A DNA stretch of 64,000 nt, from the NCBI RefSeq assembly GCF_002875705.1, contig NZ_MCZZ01000151.1, positions 1-64,000 on the forward strand, in the 5' to 3' direction. The notes below the pieces were generated by a model. The model did no database searches, was not told the DNA's origin, and saw only the letters and a list, made by a program, of their open reading frames with translations. The position numbers were made by a program, and so were the translations under genes. Below are positions 35,098 to 43,617 of the stretch, one piece after another; the stretch's first letter is position 1; each line of letters opens with the position of its first letter. The stretch is from Vibrio sp. 10N.261.45.E2 (GTDB lineage: Bacteria > Pseudomonadota > Gammaproteobacteria > Enterobacterales > Vibrionaceae).

Positions 35098-35206
35098 GAC
35101 AGGATGATAGTGGAAAAGCACTTTCATTTCATCCTATTTTTAACTCTTCAGAGGTAGGAGCTTGTTTTTCTGCGTATTTTATTCGGTATTTATTTTTGAA
35201 GAGGGG

Positions 35207-35365
35207 CTAGCGAGTCGCCACCCAGAGTCCGTGAATCATTCCTGGTACCCAGAAGAAGAAGGTTAGGACGATGTTAATCAGCAGATCTTTGCCTGCACCA
35301 CGAGCGAAGAACACACCAACAGGCGGAAGCAGTACACATAAAATGATAATGACGAGTTTGTTCAT
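35207..35365 (-). CDS. yqaE: YqaE/Pmp3 family small membrane protein
   Basis: A 52-residue protein translated from the minus strand. It starts MNKLVIIILCVLLPPVGVFF, continues ARGAGKDLLINIVLTFFFW and ends VPGMIHGLWVATR. This is the Pmp3/YqaE (UPF0057) pattern: two membrane segments, the LPP-G-F motif, a short polar loop and a P-G-hydrophobic-H-A/G end. AAGGAT precedes the ATG. Members are stress- or salt-induced and affect membrane potential. Placed upstream of pyrC but 190 bases away, it is probably transcribed alone. Confidence 0.88.
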   Translation of the reverse strand: MNKLVIIILCVLLPPVGVFFARGAGKDLLINIVLTFFFWVPGMIHGLWVATR

Positions 35366-35583
35366 GATAAATCCTTTTTATTCAATGAAAGTTCAATGCG
35401 ATAACCGTGTTCATATTATAGAACGTATGAAGAGTGTTAATGCATTGCTGTCTCAATGTATACAAGACAATGATTTAAACATCTCAAGATATTAGCTTAG
35501 TATCAAGTGTTTAGTACCTGCCAGTTTATCTATTTATAACCATTTGTTAGCATTGAGACAAACAACAAAACATTGGAATCGTT

Positions 35584-37470
35584 ATGTCGCAGCTATCTTC
35601 AGATCAAAGAGCTTTAGCTCAAAAAGCTTTGGAGCAAGAGCTTTCAGATAAAGTGCCTTCTCTATCTCAAATAAATGTGTTTCCAGTAAAGTCAGTGGGC
35701 GGGATCGCACTCTCTTCTGCTTGGGTCGAAAAACAGGGTCTTACCTTCGACAGACGTTTTATGTTGGCGTTGGCTGATGGCTCAATGGTGACGGCGCGTA
35801 AGTACCCTAAAATGGTCAAGGTGTCTTCAAGCCTGCAGCCAGACGGTTTGATCTTCACTTATGAAGGTAAAGAGCCGCTGCGGTTGAAGTATGCAAACTT
35901 CAAGATGCAAGAAGCGCCAGCAACGGTTTGGAAAGACAGTTTCACTGCGTATACCACCAACGACGAAGCGGATGATTGGTTCAGCGATGTACTTGGTGTT
36001 CGCGTAGAACTGTTGTTCTGTGGTGAGCAATCAAATCGCGTTCGCGAAAAGCTTGGTCAAAATGTGAGTTTCGCTGACGGCTATCCAATGTTGGTGATTA
36101 GCCAAGCCTCTCTCGATGAGCTCAATCGCCGTAGTCCTGAAGTCCATTCTATGGATCAGTTCCGCACCAACTTTGTGGTTTCAAATACAGAAGCTTTTGC
36201 CGAAGACGGCTGGAAGCGTATCCGAATTGGTGAAGTTGAATTCGAAGCGGTGAAACCTTGTGAGCGCTGCATCCTAACGACAGTCGATGTTGGGAGTGGT
36301 GAATTTAGAGCGACAAAAGAGCCACTTAATACCTTTTCTACGTTTAGAGCCAATGAACGCGGTGGCGTTTTCTTTGGTCAGAACCTTGTGGCTAAAAATG
36401 AAGGTTTGGTGAAAGCGGGTGATGTAGTTGAAGTACTCGAAACCAAAGAGAAAGAACACTATGAAGACACTTGGGTTGAGTCGCTGCATTTAACTTGCGT
36501 AGAGCGTGAAGAGATCGCTCGCGATTTCACAACGTTTTGGTTAGAGCCTGCCAAAGAGAACCACTTACTACCAAGCTACCAGCCAGGGCAGCATCTACCA
36601 ATTGAGATGGTAATTGATGGTGAAAAAGTATCTCGCCGTTACACGTTATCTTCTAGTCCGTCGCGCGCAGGTCGTTTAGCGATTTCTGTGAAGCGAGTGG
36701 ATGATGGTCAAATCTCCAACTGGTTGAACGACCATTTCCAAGTAGGTGATACGCTTGTCGCTCAAAATCCAGATGGTGCTTTCTATCTAGAAGAAAACCC
36801 TAAGCATCCACTATTGCTTTTGTCTGCGGGTAGTGGCGTTACGCCAATGTTGTCGATGCTTCGTTATTTAGCTGATCATGGTCAAATTGATGATGTGGTT
36901 TTCTATCACCAATGCAGCAGCGAAGAAGATATCCCATATCAGGCTGAGATCGATCAAATTGCCAATGAACATCCAGGCTTACAGGTGATTTACTCACTAA
37001 GCCAACCAACTAAAGAGTGGGATGGTTTATCTGGGCGTTTGAGCGTGTCTCACGTTGCTAAAATTGAAGCGCTACACAAGCGTCAAGCATTCGTATGTGG
37101 GCCAGACGGCTTTATGGACAGTGCAAAGAAACTGCTGATTCAAATGGGGCTTAACCCTCAACATTACCATCAAGAAGCGTTTGGCGTTGCTCAGTCTACG
37201 GAAGAGGCGGTGAAGCAGCTGCAATTGAGTGTAAACGGCTACCTATTCGAAGGAAATAACCAATCAACCCTGCTAGAGCAAGCTGAATCGGCAGGCGTGT
37301 CTATCGCTTCAAGCTGTCGTGCTGGTTTTTGTGGCGCGTGTAAGGTGACTCTTGAGTCTGGGCAAGTTCACCAACCGGATGTTCCAGCGCTACAAGAACA
37401 CGAACGTAACATGGGCCAGATACTGGCGTGTTGCAGTGTGCCTCAAACCGATATCGAAGTTGTTGATTAA
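35584..37470 (+). CDS. MOSC-ferredoxin reductase-2Fe2S ferredoxin fusion protein
   Basis: A 628-residue fusion of three parts. Residues about 20-280 are a YcbX-like MOSC domain with its beta-barrel (INVFPVKSVGGIAL; FEAVKPCERCILTTVD, whose Cys is the presumed sulfur/molybdenum-cofactor ligand). Residues about 300-530 are an FNR-like reductase (FAD motif RRYTLSSSP, NAD motif LLLLSAGSGVTPMLSMLRYL, AFVCGPDGFM). Residues about 545-628 are a plant-type 2Fe-2S ferredoxin with CRAGFCGAC and a late Cys. It probably reduces N-hydroxylated or oxidised substrates using its own electron chain. It is a single gene with its own terminator. Confidence 0.9.
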   Translation: MSQLSSDQRALAQKALEQELSDKVPSLSQINVFPVKSVGGIALSSAWVEKQGLTFDRRFMLALADGSMVTARKYPKMVKVSSSLQPDGLIFTYEGKEPLRLKYANFKMQEAPATVWKDSFTAYTTNDEADDWFSDVLGVRVELLFCGEQSNRVREKLGQNVSFADGYPMLVISQASLDELNRRSPEVHSMDQFRTNFVVSNTEAFAEDGWKRIRIGEVEFEAVKPCERCILTTVDVGSGEFRATKEPLNTFSTFRANERGGVFFGQNLVAKNEGLVKAGDVVEVLETKEKEHYEDTWVESLHLTCVEREEIARDFTTFWLEPAKENHLLPSYQPGQHLPIEMVIDGEKVSRRYTLSSSPSRAGRLAISVKRVDDGQISNWLNDHFQVGDTLVAQNPDGAFYLEENPKHPLLLLSAGSGVTPMLSMLRYLADHGQIDDVVFYHQCSSEEDIPYQAEIDQIANEHPGLQVIYSLSQPTKEWDGLSGRLSVSHVAKIEALHKRQAFVCGPDGFMDSAKKLLIQMGLNPQHYHQEAFGVAQSTEEAVKQLQLSVNGYLFEGNNQSTLLEQAESAGVSIASSCRAGFCGACKVTLESGQVHQPDVPALQEHERNMGQILACCSVPQTDIEVVD

Positions 37471-37504
37471 CGACTCGTTGGTCAAAATAAAAAGCACTAG
37501 ATAG

Positions 37505-37543
37505 AAAAGGCCGGAAATTCATGAATGAGCTTCCGGCCTTTTT
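37505..37543. terminator. Bidirectional terminator between the MOSC fusion and nadE
   Basis: AAAAGGCCGGAA pairs with TTCCGGCCTTTTT around a 14-base loop. Confidence 0.9.
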
Positions 37544-37607
37544 GATTCGGATGTCCCGTCCTGAAATGTGTTTACAAATTGAGGACGAATCATGATTAAT
37601 TCGAAAA

Positions 37608-38438
37608 TTAATCGTAGATTGTTGGGATTGGTTGACGCTTGTGTTGTGTTGCTTTGTAGATGCTCACTAAGCGATCGGATACCTCTTGAGAAACGGCTTT
37701 GCCTTCTAGGAAATCATCGATCTGATCGTAAGAAAGATTCAATGCTGCTTCATCGGCTTTCTGTGGGTCAAGCTCTTCTAGATCAGCGGTTGGTACTTTC
37801 TTAACCAGTAATTCTGGAGCGCCTAGTGTTGCTGCTAGCTCACGAACTTGACGTTTGTTCAGGCCGAACAAAGGTGCTAAATCACATGCGCCATCACCGT
37901 GCTTAGTATAGAAGCCAGTGATGTTTTCCGCTGAGTGGTCAGTACCGATAACAAGGCCACCAACGTAACCTGCAATTTCGTATTGTGCGATCATGCGAGC
38001 GCGAGCTTTCACGTTACCTTTCACAAAATCGATTTTTGCTGAGTCTGTTGGCAGCAAGCTTGTGCCTTCTAGCGCAATGTGAGATGCAGCGTGAAGCCCA
38101 TCAACACCGGCTTTAATGTTTACAGAAACAGATTGAGAAGGTTGAATGAAAGACAGAGCAAGTTGTGCTTCATCTTCATCTTTTTGTTCACCGTAAGGTA
38201 GGCGAACTGCGATGAATTGGTAGTCGTCGCTACCAGAGCTTTCATTTAGGCTATCAACGGCCATTTGTGCTAAGCGGCCACAAGTTGTTGAATCTACACC
38301 GCCACTGATACCAAGGATTAGAGACTTGCAGCCTGATTGCTGAAGTTTCGTTTTGATAAAGTCCACACGACGAGTCACTTCGAAGTGAGGGTCAATTGAA
38401 GGTAGTACGCGCATTTCGTCACGAATTAACTGTTCCAT
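37608..38438 (-). CDS. nadE: NAD synthetase, ammonia-dependent
   Basis: Makes NAD from nicotinate adenine dinucleotide, ATP and ammonia. It has 276 residues, the short type without a glutaminase domain. The ATP-pyrophosphatase P-loop SGGVDSTTCG is at about 45-54, and GTDHSAENITGFYTKHGDGACDLAPLFGLNKRQVRELA covers the deamido-NAD site. AAGGAA precedes the ATG. A NadD-like gene is divergent 109 bases away, so two NAD-synthesis functions share this promoter region. Confidence 0.96.
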   Translation of the reverse strand: MEQLIRDEMRVLPSIDPHFEVTRRVDFIKTKLQQSGCKSLILGISGGVDSTTCGRLAQMAVDSLNESSGSDDYQFIAVRLPYGEQKDEDEAQLALSFIQPSQSVSVNIKAGVDGLHAASHIALEGTSLLPTDSAKIDFVKGNVKARARMIAQYEIAGYVGGLVIGTDHSAENITGFYTKHGDGACDLAPLFGLNKRQVRELAATLGAPELLVKKVPTADLEELDPQKADEAALNLSYDQIDDFLEGKAVSQEVSDRLVSIYKATQHKRQPIPTIYD

Positions 38439-38547
38439 TCGTATTCCTTTCCTGCAAGCAAATTAAAAATCTAGTGTTATCATACCTAAATCATCCGATT
38501 TAAAAACCTCTTTGCACAAGCTTAGAAAGAGAAGGCAGTAATTAATA

Positions 38548-39069
38548 ATGGAAAAAATAGCCATTTTCGGTAGTGCGTTTAATCCGCCGAGCTTAGGGCA
38601 CAAAAGTGTGATTGATTCGTTGGCCCACTTCGACAAAATTCTACTGGTTCCAAGTATTGCGCATGCTTGGGGAAAAGAGATGCTAGACTTTGATACGAGA
38701 TGTCAGTTAGTTAAGGCATTTATTAGTGATCTTTCATTGGATCAAGTAGAGCTTTCTTTAATCGAAAAGAGCCTCTATACACCAGGTGAAAGCGTGACAA
38801 CTTACGCCGTGCTCAGTGAACTGCAAAAGTTACATCGTGACGCTGAACTCACGTTTGTTATTGGTCCTGACAACTTCTTTAAGTTCTCATCTTTCTTTAA
38901 ATCAGATGAGATTACCGAGCGATGGTCTGTAATGGCTTGTCCTGAAAAGGTGAAGATCCGAAGCACAGATATACGTAATGCTTTGATAAGTGGGAGCGAT
39001 GTATCAAAACTGAGTACAAAGTCAGTTACAAAAATGTTGCAAGATAGTGGACTGTATACAATAATGTAG
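38548..39069 (+). CDS. NadD-like nicotinate-nucleotide adenylyltransferase, divergent
   Basis: A 173-residue nucleotidyltransferase. The N-terminus IAIFGSAFNPPSLGHKSVIDSL matches the NadD family G-F-P-H-X-G-H loop, but the first His of HXGH is Ser (SLGH). The family segment VIGPDNFFKFSSFFKSDEI is present, as is the C-terminal ATP-binding IRSTDIRNALISG. It is about 40 residues shorter than E. coli NadD. Divergent pairing with nadE supports a role in NAD synthesis or salvage. Because of the changed motif it may have altered activity, or be a second copy beside a canonical nadD elsewhere. Confidence 0.78.
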   Translation: MEKIAIFGSAFNPPSLGHKSVIDSLAHFDKILLVPSIAHAWGKEMLDFDTRCQLVKAFISDLSLDQVELSLIEKSLYTPGESVTTYAVLSELQKLHRDAELTFVIGPDNFFKFSSFFKSDEITERWSVMACPEKVKIRSTDIRNALISGSDVSKLSTKSVTKMLQDSGLYTIM

Positions 39070-39091
39070 ATTCACTAATTCAAGAGGTCTA

Positions 39092-39583
39092 ATGACTATG
39101 CTAAAGCGCGCGATACCAGCGACGATGATCATTGCAGCATGCAGTTTACCTGCGCAGGCTGAATGTGACTTTTTTAGCTTAGACTCGATCATGCTGACCT
39201 CTGATGATGAAAATAGCTGTTTAGATTTTTCTACAAGTATTGAATCTTTCGGCCAGCGAATGCTGGAAATCAGTGGTTTGAGTGAAGAAGAAGCCGAAAA
39301 TACGCCGGACTATTGGTCTGATTGGGTAATCCAAACTAAAGACACGCCACTGTTAACCCAAAGCCTCGAGTCAAACTATGTTGGTTTGGGAATGTGGTTC
39401 CCTGAAGACTTGGAAGACGAGCAGTATGATATGTCGACTGAAGAGTGGTTGATGAATCATGGCCTTCAACTCAGTATCGGTTTTGGTGAGAAGGTGGACG
39501 GTCAACCGCGTATGCGCTTTGATTATCGTTGGCATGATTCACGTGACGCTGACCTAATGATGCAGGTCGAATTGCCATTCTAG
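39092..39583 (+). CDS. Uncharacterised exported acidic protein
   Basis: A 163-residue protein with a signal peptide (hydrophobic stretch ending ACSLPAQA) and an acidic mature part rich in Asp, Glu, Ser and Trp (SEEEAENTPDYWSDWVIQ; WFPEDLEDEQYDMSTEEW). The last 40 residues (GFGEKVDGQPRMRFDYRWHD) could be beta strands. I do not recognise a family. It starts 22 bases after the NadD-like gene, so is probably co-transcribed, and ends before a perfect terminator. Confidence 0.7.
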   Translation: MTMLKRAIPATMIIAACSLPAQAECDFFSLDSIMLTSDDENSCLDFSTSIESFGQRMLEISGLSEEEAENTPDYWSDWVIQTKDTPLLTQSLESNYVGLGMWFPEDLEDEQYDMSTEEWLMNHGLQLSIGFGEKVDGQPRMRFDYRWHDSRDADLMMQVELPF

Positions 39584-39627
39584 GTAGACGCATATAGTTC
39601 GCTATCTTCGTCTAACTACTAAGAATT

Positions 39628-39663
39628 AAAAAAGCCGCAAAAACTCAGTTTTTGCGGCTTTTT
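39628..39663. terminator. Bidirectional terminator
   Basis: AAAAAGCCGCAAAAAC pairs perfectly with GTTTTTGCGGCTTTTT around a 3-base loop, between two convergent genes. Confidence 0.95.
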
Positions 39664-39710
39664 AGTATCTGATGTGTTGGTGTCAGCAAGAGTGATAGCT
39701 TATCGCCAAG

Positions 39711-40337
39711 CTATAAATCTTCACCGAAAACAAGCATGCACAATTGCTCGAACTCTTCCTCTTTACCTGAGAATAGGTCATCAATCACAAGTGAACGCTT
39801 TTGACCAGACTGCATGCGTTTCTTCGCTTCTCGCATTACCATTACCAGAGTGTGCTCTTGTGGTAGATTTGAATCATCAATGTTCCACTGATTGAATCGC
39901 TGAGACAGAGCACTTTCACAAAGCAGTGGCTTAAACGACAATACTTCTTGCTTCAATACTGAGAGCATATCTTTAAACGCTTGTTCCGTATTATTGGTAC
40001 TGGAAGCACGAGCTTTGGTTTGCTCGAGCTTTTCTAGTAATGCCGAAGAGAGGTTGGTTTGCGTGATGTAACCCGCTTGTCTTGGGAATGAATCTGTTAA
40101 ACGTACAGAAAAGTCGACGCGGTTAACCTGCGTGTTTGGAAAGTAAGTCAGTGACGTTAGGCAATCGTATGGAATCCAGACGCTTTGTCCTGGTTCAACG
40201 GCGTACTCCTGTTTACCCAGCTTAATCAAAACCAAGCCACTTTGAACCGATACAAGGCTATGTTTAAGTACTTTCTTGCGTGGTGTGATCACCAAGTGTG
40301 AAAAGTAAGCCGATGTATATTCAATAGCGAAGTTCAT
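39711..40337 (-). CDS. AraC-like protein with a degenerate DNA-binding end
   Basis: A 208-residue protein. Its first 95 residues look like the cupin ligand-binding domain of AraC regulators (SVQSGLVLIKLGKQEYAVEPGQSVWIPYD). The C-terminus (TLVMVMREAKKRMQSGQKRSLVIDDLFSGKEEEFEQLCMLVFGED) keeps the spacing of the second AraC helix-turn-helix but replaces its usual GFSSQSHFSR.F core. The first helix-turn-helix is not recognisable. It may be a cupin sensor that has lost normal DNA binding, or a divergent regulator. It lies alone between a terminator and the divergent acyltransferase gene. Confidence 0.6.
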   Translation of the reverse strand: MNFAIEYTSAYFSHLVITPRKKVLKHSLVSVQSGLVLIKLGKQEYAVEPGQSVWIPYDCLTSLTYFPNTQVNRVDFSVRLTDSFPRQAGYITQTNLSSALLEKLEQTKARASSTNNTEQAFKDMLSVLKQEVLSFKPLLCESALSQRFNQWNIDDSNLPQEHTLVMVMREAKKRMQSGQKRSLVIDDLFSGKEEEFEQLCMLVFGEDL

Positions 40338-40512
40338 AGATAGTACCTTAATTTTGGGGCGTCAAGATTACCGTTAATCTTAAAGAATGCCAACAATAAC
40401 AGGGGATTTTCGATGTTTCTGGTCTGACCTTGTCAAAAGTATGGGCTCTGTAGCTGCGAGAAGTCAAAACAACGCGTAGAATGAGCCAGCTTTTTATTAT
40501 ATGAATTAAAAA

Positions 40513-41619
40513 ATGACCTCTCCAACCGATCCATATGTTGATATTCGTCCTTACGGCGATGATGAAATTCCAGCGGCACTAAACCGTCTTATTAATGATG
40601 AAGAATTTATCAGTGCAATCTTGCACTACCGTTTTTCAAACCATGCGTCTTGGTTCAAAGCATTAATGAGCCCAATTTTGCGTGTGTACTTGAAAATGAA
40701 ATGGAGCAAGCTGACTAGCGTTGAATCCATTCAAATTGAAGTAAAAAAATACTTACGCGATACGCTAGCGAAAACCACCAATGGTGTAACGTACACGGGT
40801 GTCGAGTCACTGGATGCGAATCAAGCTTACCTGTTTGTATCAAACCATCGTGACATTGCTATGGATCCGGCGTTAGTCAACTACGCTCTGCATCAAAATA
40901 ATCATCAGACTTGTCGTATTGCTATTGGTGATAATCTGTTGAAGAAGCCATGTGCGACTGAATTGATGCGTCTGAATAAAAGCTTCATCGTAAAGCGTTC
41001 TCTTAAAGGACCACGTGAGATGATGAAAGCGCTAGGGCAGTTGTCTTCTTATATTAAGCACTCTCTAGACACGGGTAACTCAATCTGGATCGCGCAAAAG
41101 GAAGGTCGTGCTAAAGACGGTAACGATTTCACTGAGCCAGCAATTTTGAAAATGTTCCACGTTGAGGGACGTAAGCAAAAAATCGCTTTTCCTGAATATG
41201 TGAAGTCATTGAAGATTGTTCCTGTGGCTATCTCTTACGAGAACGATCCATGTGACACGGCTAAAGCGATAGAGCTTTTCGAAAAAGATGTAAATGGCAG
41301 TTACGAAAAGGGTGAGTTTGAAGATATCGAAAGTATCATTCAAGGTATTATCGGTAATAAAGGACGCGTTCACGTTGGCTTCGGTCAGGTTATCGATCAA
41401 GATTTTGATACGCCTGAAGCATTAGCTGAAGAGATCGATCGTCAGATCCACGATAACTACAAACTGTTCCCAGTAAATTTGCTGGCAGCAGAAAAAGAAG
41501 ACGAGTCGATTACCGCTGCAGTTAAGCAAGAGTTTGAAGGTAAATTATCGAGCCTGCCACAAGGTGCTCGTCAGTACTTGATCGACAGCTATGCGAACCC
41601 TGTGAAGAACATTGGTTAA
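40513..41619 (+). CDS. Glycerolipid acyltransferase family protein (PlsC-like)
   Basis: A 368-residue protein with a PlsC/PlsB-type acyltransferase domain. The catalytic motif FVSNHRDIAMDP (NHX4D) is at about 117-128, and the substrate-binding EGRAKDGND motif is near 197. A following PVAISYENDP segment fits the P-motif region. It lacks obvious long membrane segments. It may acylate lysophospholipid or glycerol-3-phosphate. The exact substrate is not clear, and the weak ribosome site suggests low translation. A terminator follows. Confidence 0.82.
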   Translation: MTSPTDPYVDIRPYGDDEIPAALNRLINDEEFISAILHYRFSNHASWFKALMSPILRVYLKMKWSKLTSVESIQIEVKKYLRDTLAKTTNGVTYTGVESLDANQAYLFVSNHRDIAMDPALVNYALHQNNHQTCRIAIGDNLLKKPCATELMRLNKSFIVKRSLKGPREMMKALGQLSSYIKHSLDTGNSIWIAQKEGRAKDGNDFTEPAILKMFHVEGRKQKIAFPEYVKSLKIVPVAISYENDPCDTAKAIELFEKDVNGSYEKGEFEDIESIIQGIIGNKGRVHVGFGQVIDQDFDTPEALAEEIDRQIHDNYKLFPVNLLAAEKEDESITAAVKQEFEGKLSSLPQGARQYLIDSYANPVKNIG

Positions 41620-41665
41620 CGAGCATTCGTTAACTTGCTAGTTGATTAACAACTTGATTGAATTG

Positions 41666-41691
41666 AAAAAGGAGCCTTAAGCTCCTTTTTT
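41666..41691 (+). terminator. Terminator of the acyltransferase gene
   Basis: AAAAAGGAGC pairs with GCTCCTTTTT around CTTAA and is followed by further Ts. Confidence 0.9.
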
Positions 41692-41751
41692 GTTTCTGAA
41701 TCACGACTTGCTGCTGATACAAGCATTAAAGCATTAGCGTATTAAGCTGAA

Positions 41752-42351
41752 TTAGCGAGCGACAGCGCCACCGAGCTCGAGATTGGTCGGCCATGTGGTC
41801 ACAGTGTTGCCGCCCAGATAGATGTTGCCTTTTACAGTCATAGTGTCGGGGAATGATGTAATCCCAGAACCGCCTATATATAAGTCGCCCTCAATCACGA
41901 TCCCGTTGGGTAGTTCTGTCAAAGGGGTGCGGATCACACTTAGATCGCCTTTCACTCTAAAGCCATTCGGCAGTCTTTCCAGTGGAGTGTCCGTGAGGTT
42001 GATAAACCCGCCCACTCTGACACCCCTTGGCCAACTGGTGATTTGGCTGCCAATTAAGTCGACGTAACCTTTTATCTTAACCCCAGTCGGGATTCGAGCA
42101 AGTTGGCTGTTAGAACCTTTAAGGCTCCCGTTCACTTCCAACCCTTTAGGTAGGCGAGTGATCGCAGTGTTCTCTATATTGAGGTTACCATCTACCACTA
42201 AGCCTGTCGGAAGTGATGTATAAGGCTTATTTCGTAGATATAAGTTCCCGTAATTATCGAGATGGTTCAATATTTGATAGTGATCGAGTGGTTCAGCACT
42301 GACATTTGTTATGGTTAAGGAACCAATAATAAGTGCAATTATTCTGAGCAT
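41752..42351 (-). CDS. Exported protein of tandem 20-residue repeats
   Basis: A 199-residue protein with a signal peptide (about 1-19). From about residue 46 it is made of seven and a half consecutive 20-residue repeats. Examples are LPNGFRVKGDLSVIRTPLTE, LPNGIVIEGDLYIGGSGITS and WPRGVRVGGFINLTDTPLER. The consensus is [LFW]P-x-G-[hydrophobic]-x-V-x-G-x-[LI]-x-[LI]-x-x-T-x-[LI]-T. The period and the LP/T-x-L spacing resemble bacterial leucine-rich repeats of the LPX type or a beta-solenoid. Role unknown; a periplasmic or outer-surface binding scaffold is possible. It is divergent from a DUF1496 gene. Confidence 0.72.
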   Translation of the reverse strand: MLRIIALIIGSLTITNVSAEPLDHYQILNHLDNYGNLYLRNKPYTSLPTGLVVDGNLNIENTAITRLPKGLEVNGSLKGSNSQLARIPTGVKIKGYVDLIGSQITSWPRGVRVGGFINLTDTPLERLPNGFRVKGDLSVIRTPLTELPNGIVIEGDLYIGGSGITSFPDTMTVKGNIYLGGNTVTTWPTNLELGGAVAR

Positions 42352-42469
42352 AACAGGCTTCTTATTACGATAAACGCTAACACTATAATGGAAAAATTAT
42401 TCTCGCATAGCGTTTTACCCATTTGGTGATAGATTAACGAGAAATTGAGCAAAGATGGTAGGTAAATCA

Positions 42470-42751
42470 ATGGTTAGAGTTAATACACGAATTACTAAGG
42501 TCTTTTTGATTGCAGGTGCAATGTTTTGCTCAATGTCTGCGAATGCCAACAAAGTAATTTCAACGCCTGGCAAAGCAGCGGTAGTGGTAACACAAGGTAG
42601 CCAACCGCAACGAGTTTGTTATTACGATGACAAGGCTTATAGCATTGGGGCGGTGTTAGAGGTTGGTGGTGTAGTGATTCAATGCGCTGCAGAAAACGAT
42701 TTTGAGCAAAATGGTTCACTGGCTTGGATTCAAATAAAAAAAGACGAGTAA
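42470..42751 (+). CDS. DUF1496 (YnjH-like) small exported protein
   Basis: A 93-residue secreted protein. After a signal peptide (ending SANA) comes the DUF1496 pattern CYYDDKAYSIGAVLEVGGVVIQCAAEN, with two Cys that may form a disulfide. The ATG at 42470 is preferred because AGG lies seven bases upstream; a more upstream ATG (42455) gives five extra residues without a clear ribosome site. Function of the family is unknown. Its stop codon lies inside the terminator stem. Confidence 0.8.
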   Translation: MVRVNTRITKVFLIAGAMFCSMSANANKVISTPGKAAVVVTQGSQPQRVCYYDDKAYSIGAVLEVGGVVIQCAAENDFEQNGSLAWIQIKKDE

Positions 42752-42765
42752 TGTACTCGTCTTTT
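42739..42765. terminator. Terminator overlapping the DUF1496 stop
   Basis: AAAAGACGAGTA pairs perfectly with TACTCGTCTTTT around ATG. The stem includes the stop codon and serves both convergent genes. Confidence 0.92.
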
Positions 42766-42787
42766 AATAAGAATATAAATGCTTATA

Positions 42788-43087
42788 TTAACGCGCTAGA
42801 GAGCGAGTCTTAAGTTCAAAAATAATCTTCTCAGCGCTAACTTCAAATTTAAAGCGAGCGTGCAATTCCGTGCTTTCTTCAGTCATCTCTGACGTTTCAA
42901 ATTCAACGTTGCTAGACACTTGTTTAGCAAGCTCAACGTACTTAGCAAACTCAGATTCAATCAGTGCTTTTGAGTTTCCGTAAACCGTTACTTCAGCAAC
43001 ATCGTCGCCTTCTTTGATGATGAACCCGATTTCGCCTGCACAGCCGCAAGCCTCACATACATCGTTGTTACCATTATCTTGGCTCAT
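42788..43087 (-). CDS. DUF406 (YfcZ/YiiS-like) protein
   Basis: A 99-residue cytoplasmic protein. After a Cys cluster (CEACGCAGEIG) it has the family middle (VTVYGNSKALIESEFAKYVELAK) and the end FEVSAEKIIFELKTR. The true start is taken as the Met of MSQDNGNN with AAGAGG upstream, not the longer reading from 43129. Family function is unknown. It is a single gene. Confidence 0.82.
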   Translation of the reverse strand: MSQDNGNNDVCEACGCAGEIGFIIKEGDDVAEVTVYGNSKALIESEFAKYVELAKQVSSNVEFETSEMTEESTELHARFKFEVSAEKIIFELKTRSLAR

Positions 43088-43617
43088 AAATAATCCTCTT
43101 ACAAAGTCTGAGGTTATTCTAACGAGCAATTTGAACTGTATCTACAAAAATTAAAATCTTTGAACTAATTTATACTGGTATGCTATGTTGTTTGTTGAAG
43201 GGGTTAAATGAATGTGTACATTCGCGTCGCTAAATATGTATGTGATCTATCTCATGTTTTGTTGATAAGCCGTGTCATTAATTTGTTAGAATATCATTCA
43301 GTTAGTTGCGTCATAACTAATTTTATAAGACTATCTATTGCTTGATAGGTATTTATACAATGAATTTATTGTTGGGTATTTGATATTCTAAGTTGTTATT
43401 TTAGATTAACCACTTAGAGAGGTAAGGTAACTTTCGAAGAATAATTAGACAAAGTGCCCAAAGAGGCAGCACTGTAAAATTGTTCGTACAAAGTATTTGT
43501 AGGTATTTAATGGAAATACTTGCGAAAAAATACCTTGCTCACATAATGCTGATAACGATTTTCATACTGACTTCATTTGATTGAGTTAGATGGATTTACA
43601 AAGAGAAGAGCCTGAAT
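43088..43617. other. Long AT-rich region upstream of the TetR gene
   Basis: About 530 bases with no convincing gene. It contains a CRP-like site at 43239-43260. A 45-codon ORF at 43208-43345 overlaps that site and is not accepted. The rest probably holds promoters for the TetR gene and the divergent DUF406 gene. Confidence 0.5.
43239..43260. promoter_or_regulatory. Candidate CRP-cAMP site
   Basis: TATGTGATCTATCTCATGTT has the strong left half ATGTGATCTA of the CRP consensus and a partial right half (TCA-T). It lies about 370 bases before the TetR gene and 150 bases from the DUF406 start. Confidence 0.45.

Noticed and set aside
43208..43345. 45-codon ORF (MNVYIRVAKY...) with a purine-rich site upstream
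   Set aside because: It overlaps a CRP-like site, has no recognisable family or conserved pattern, and is one of several chance frames in an AT-rich gap.
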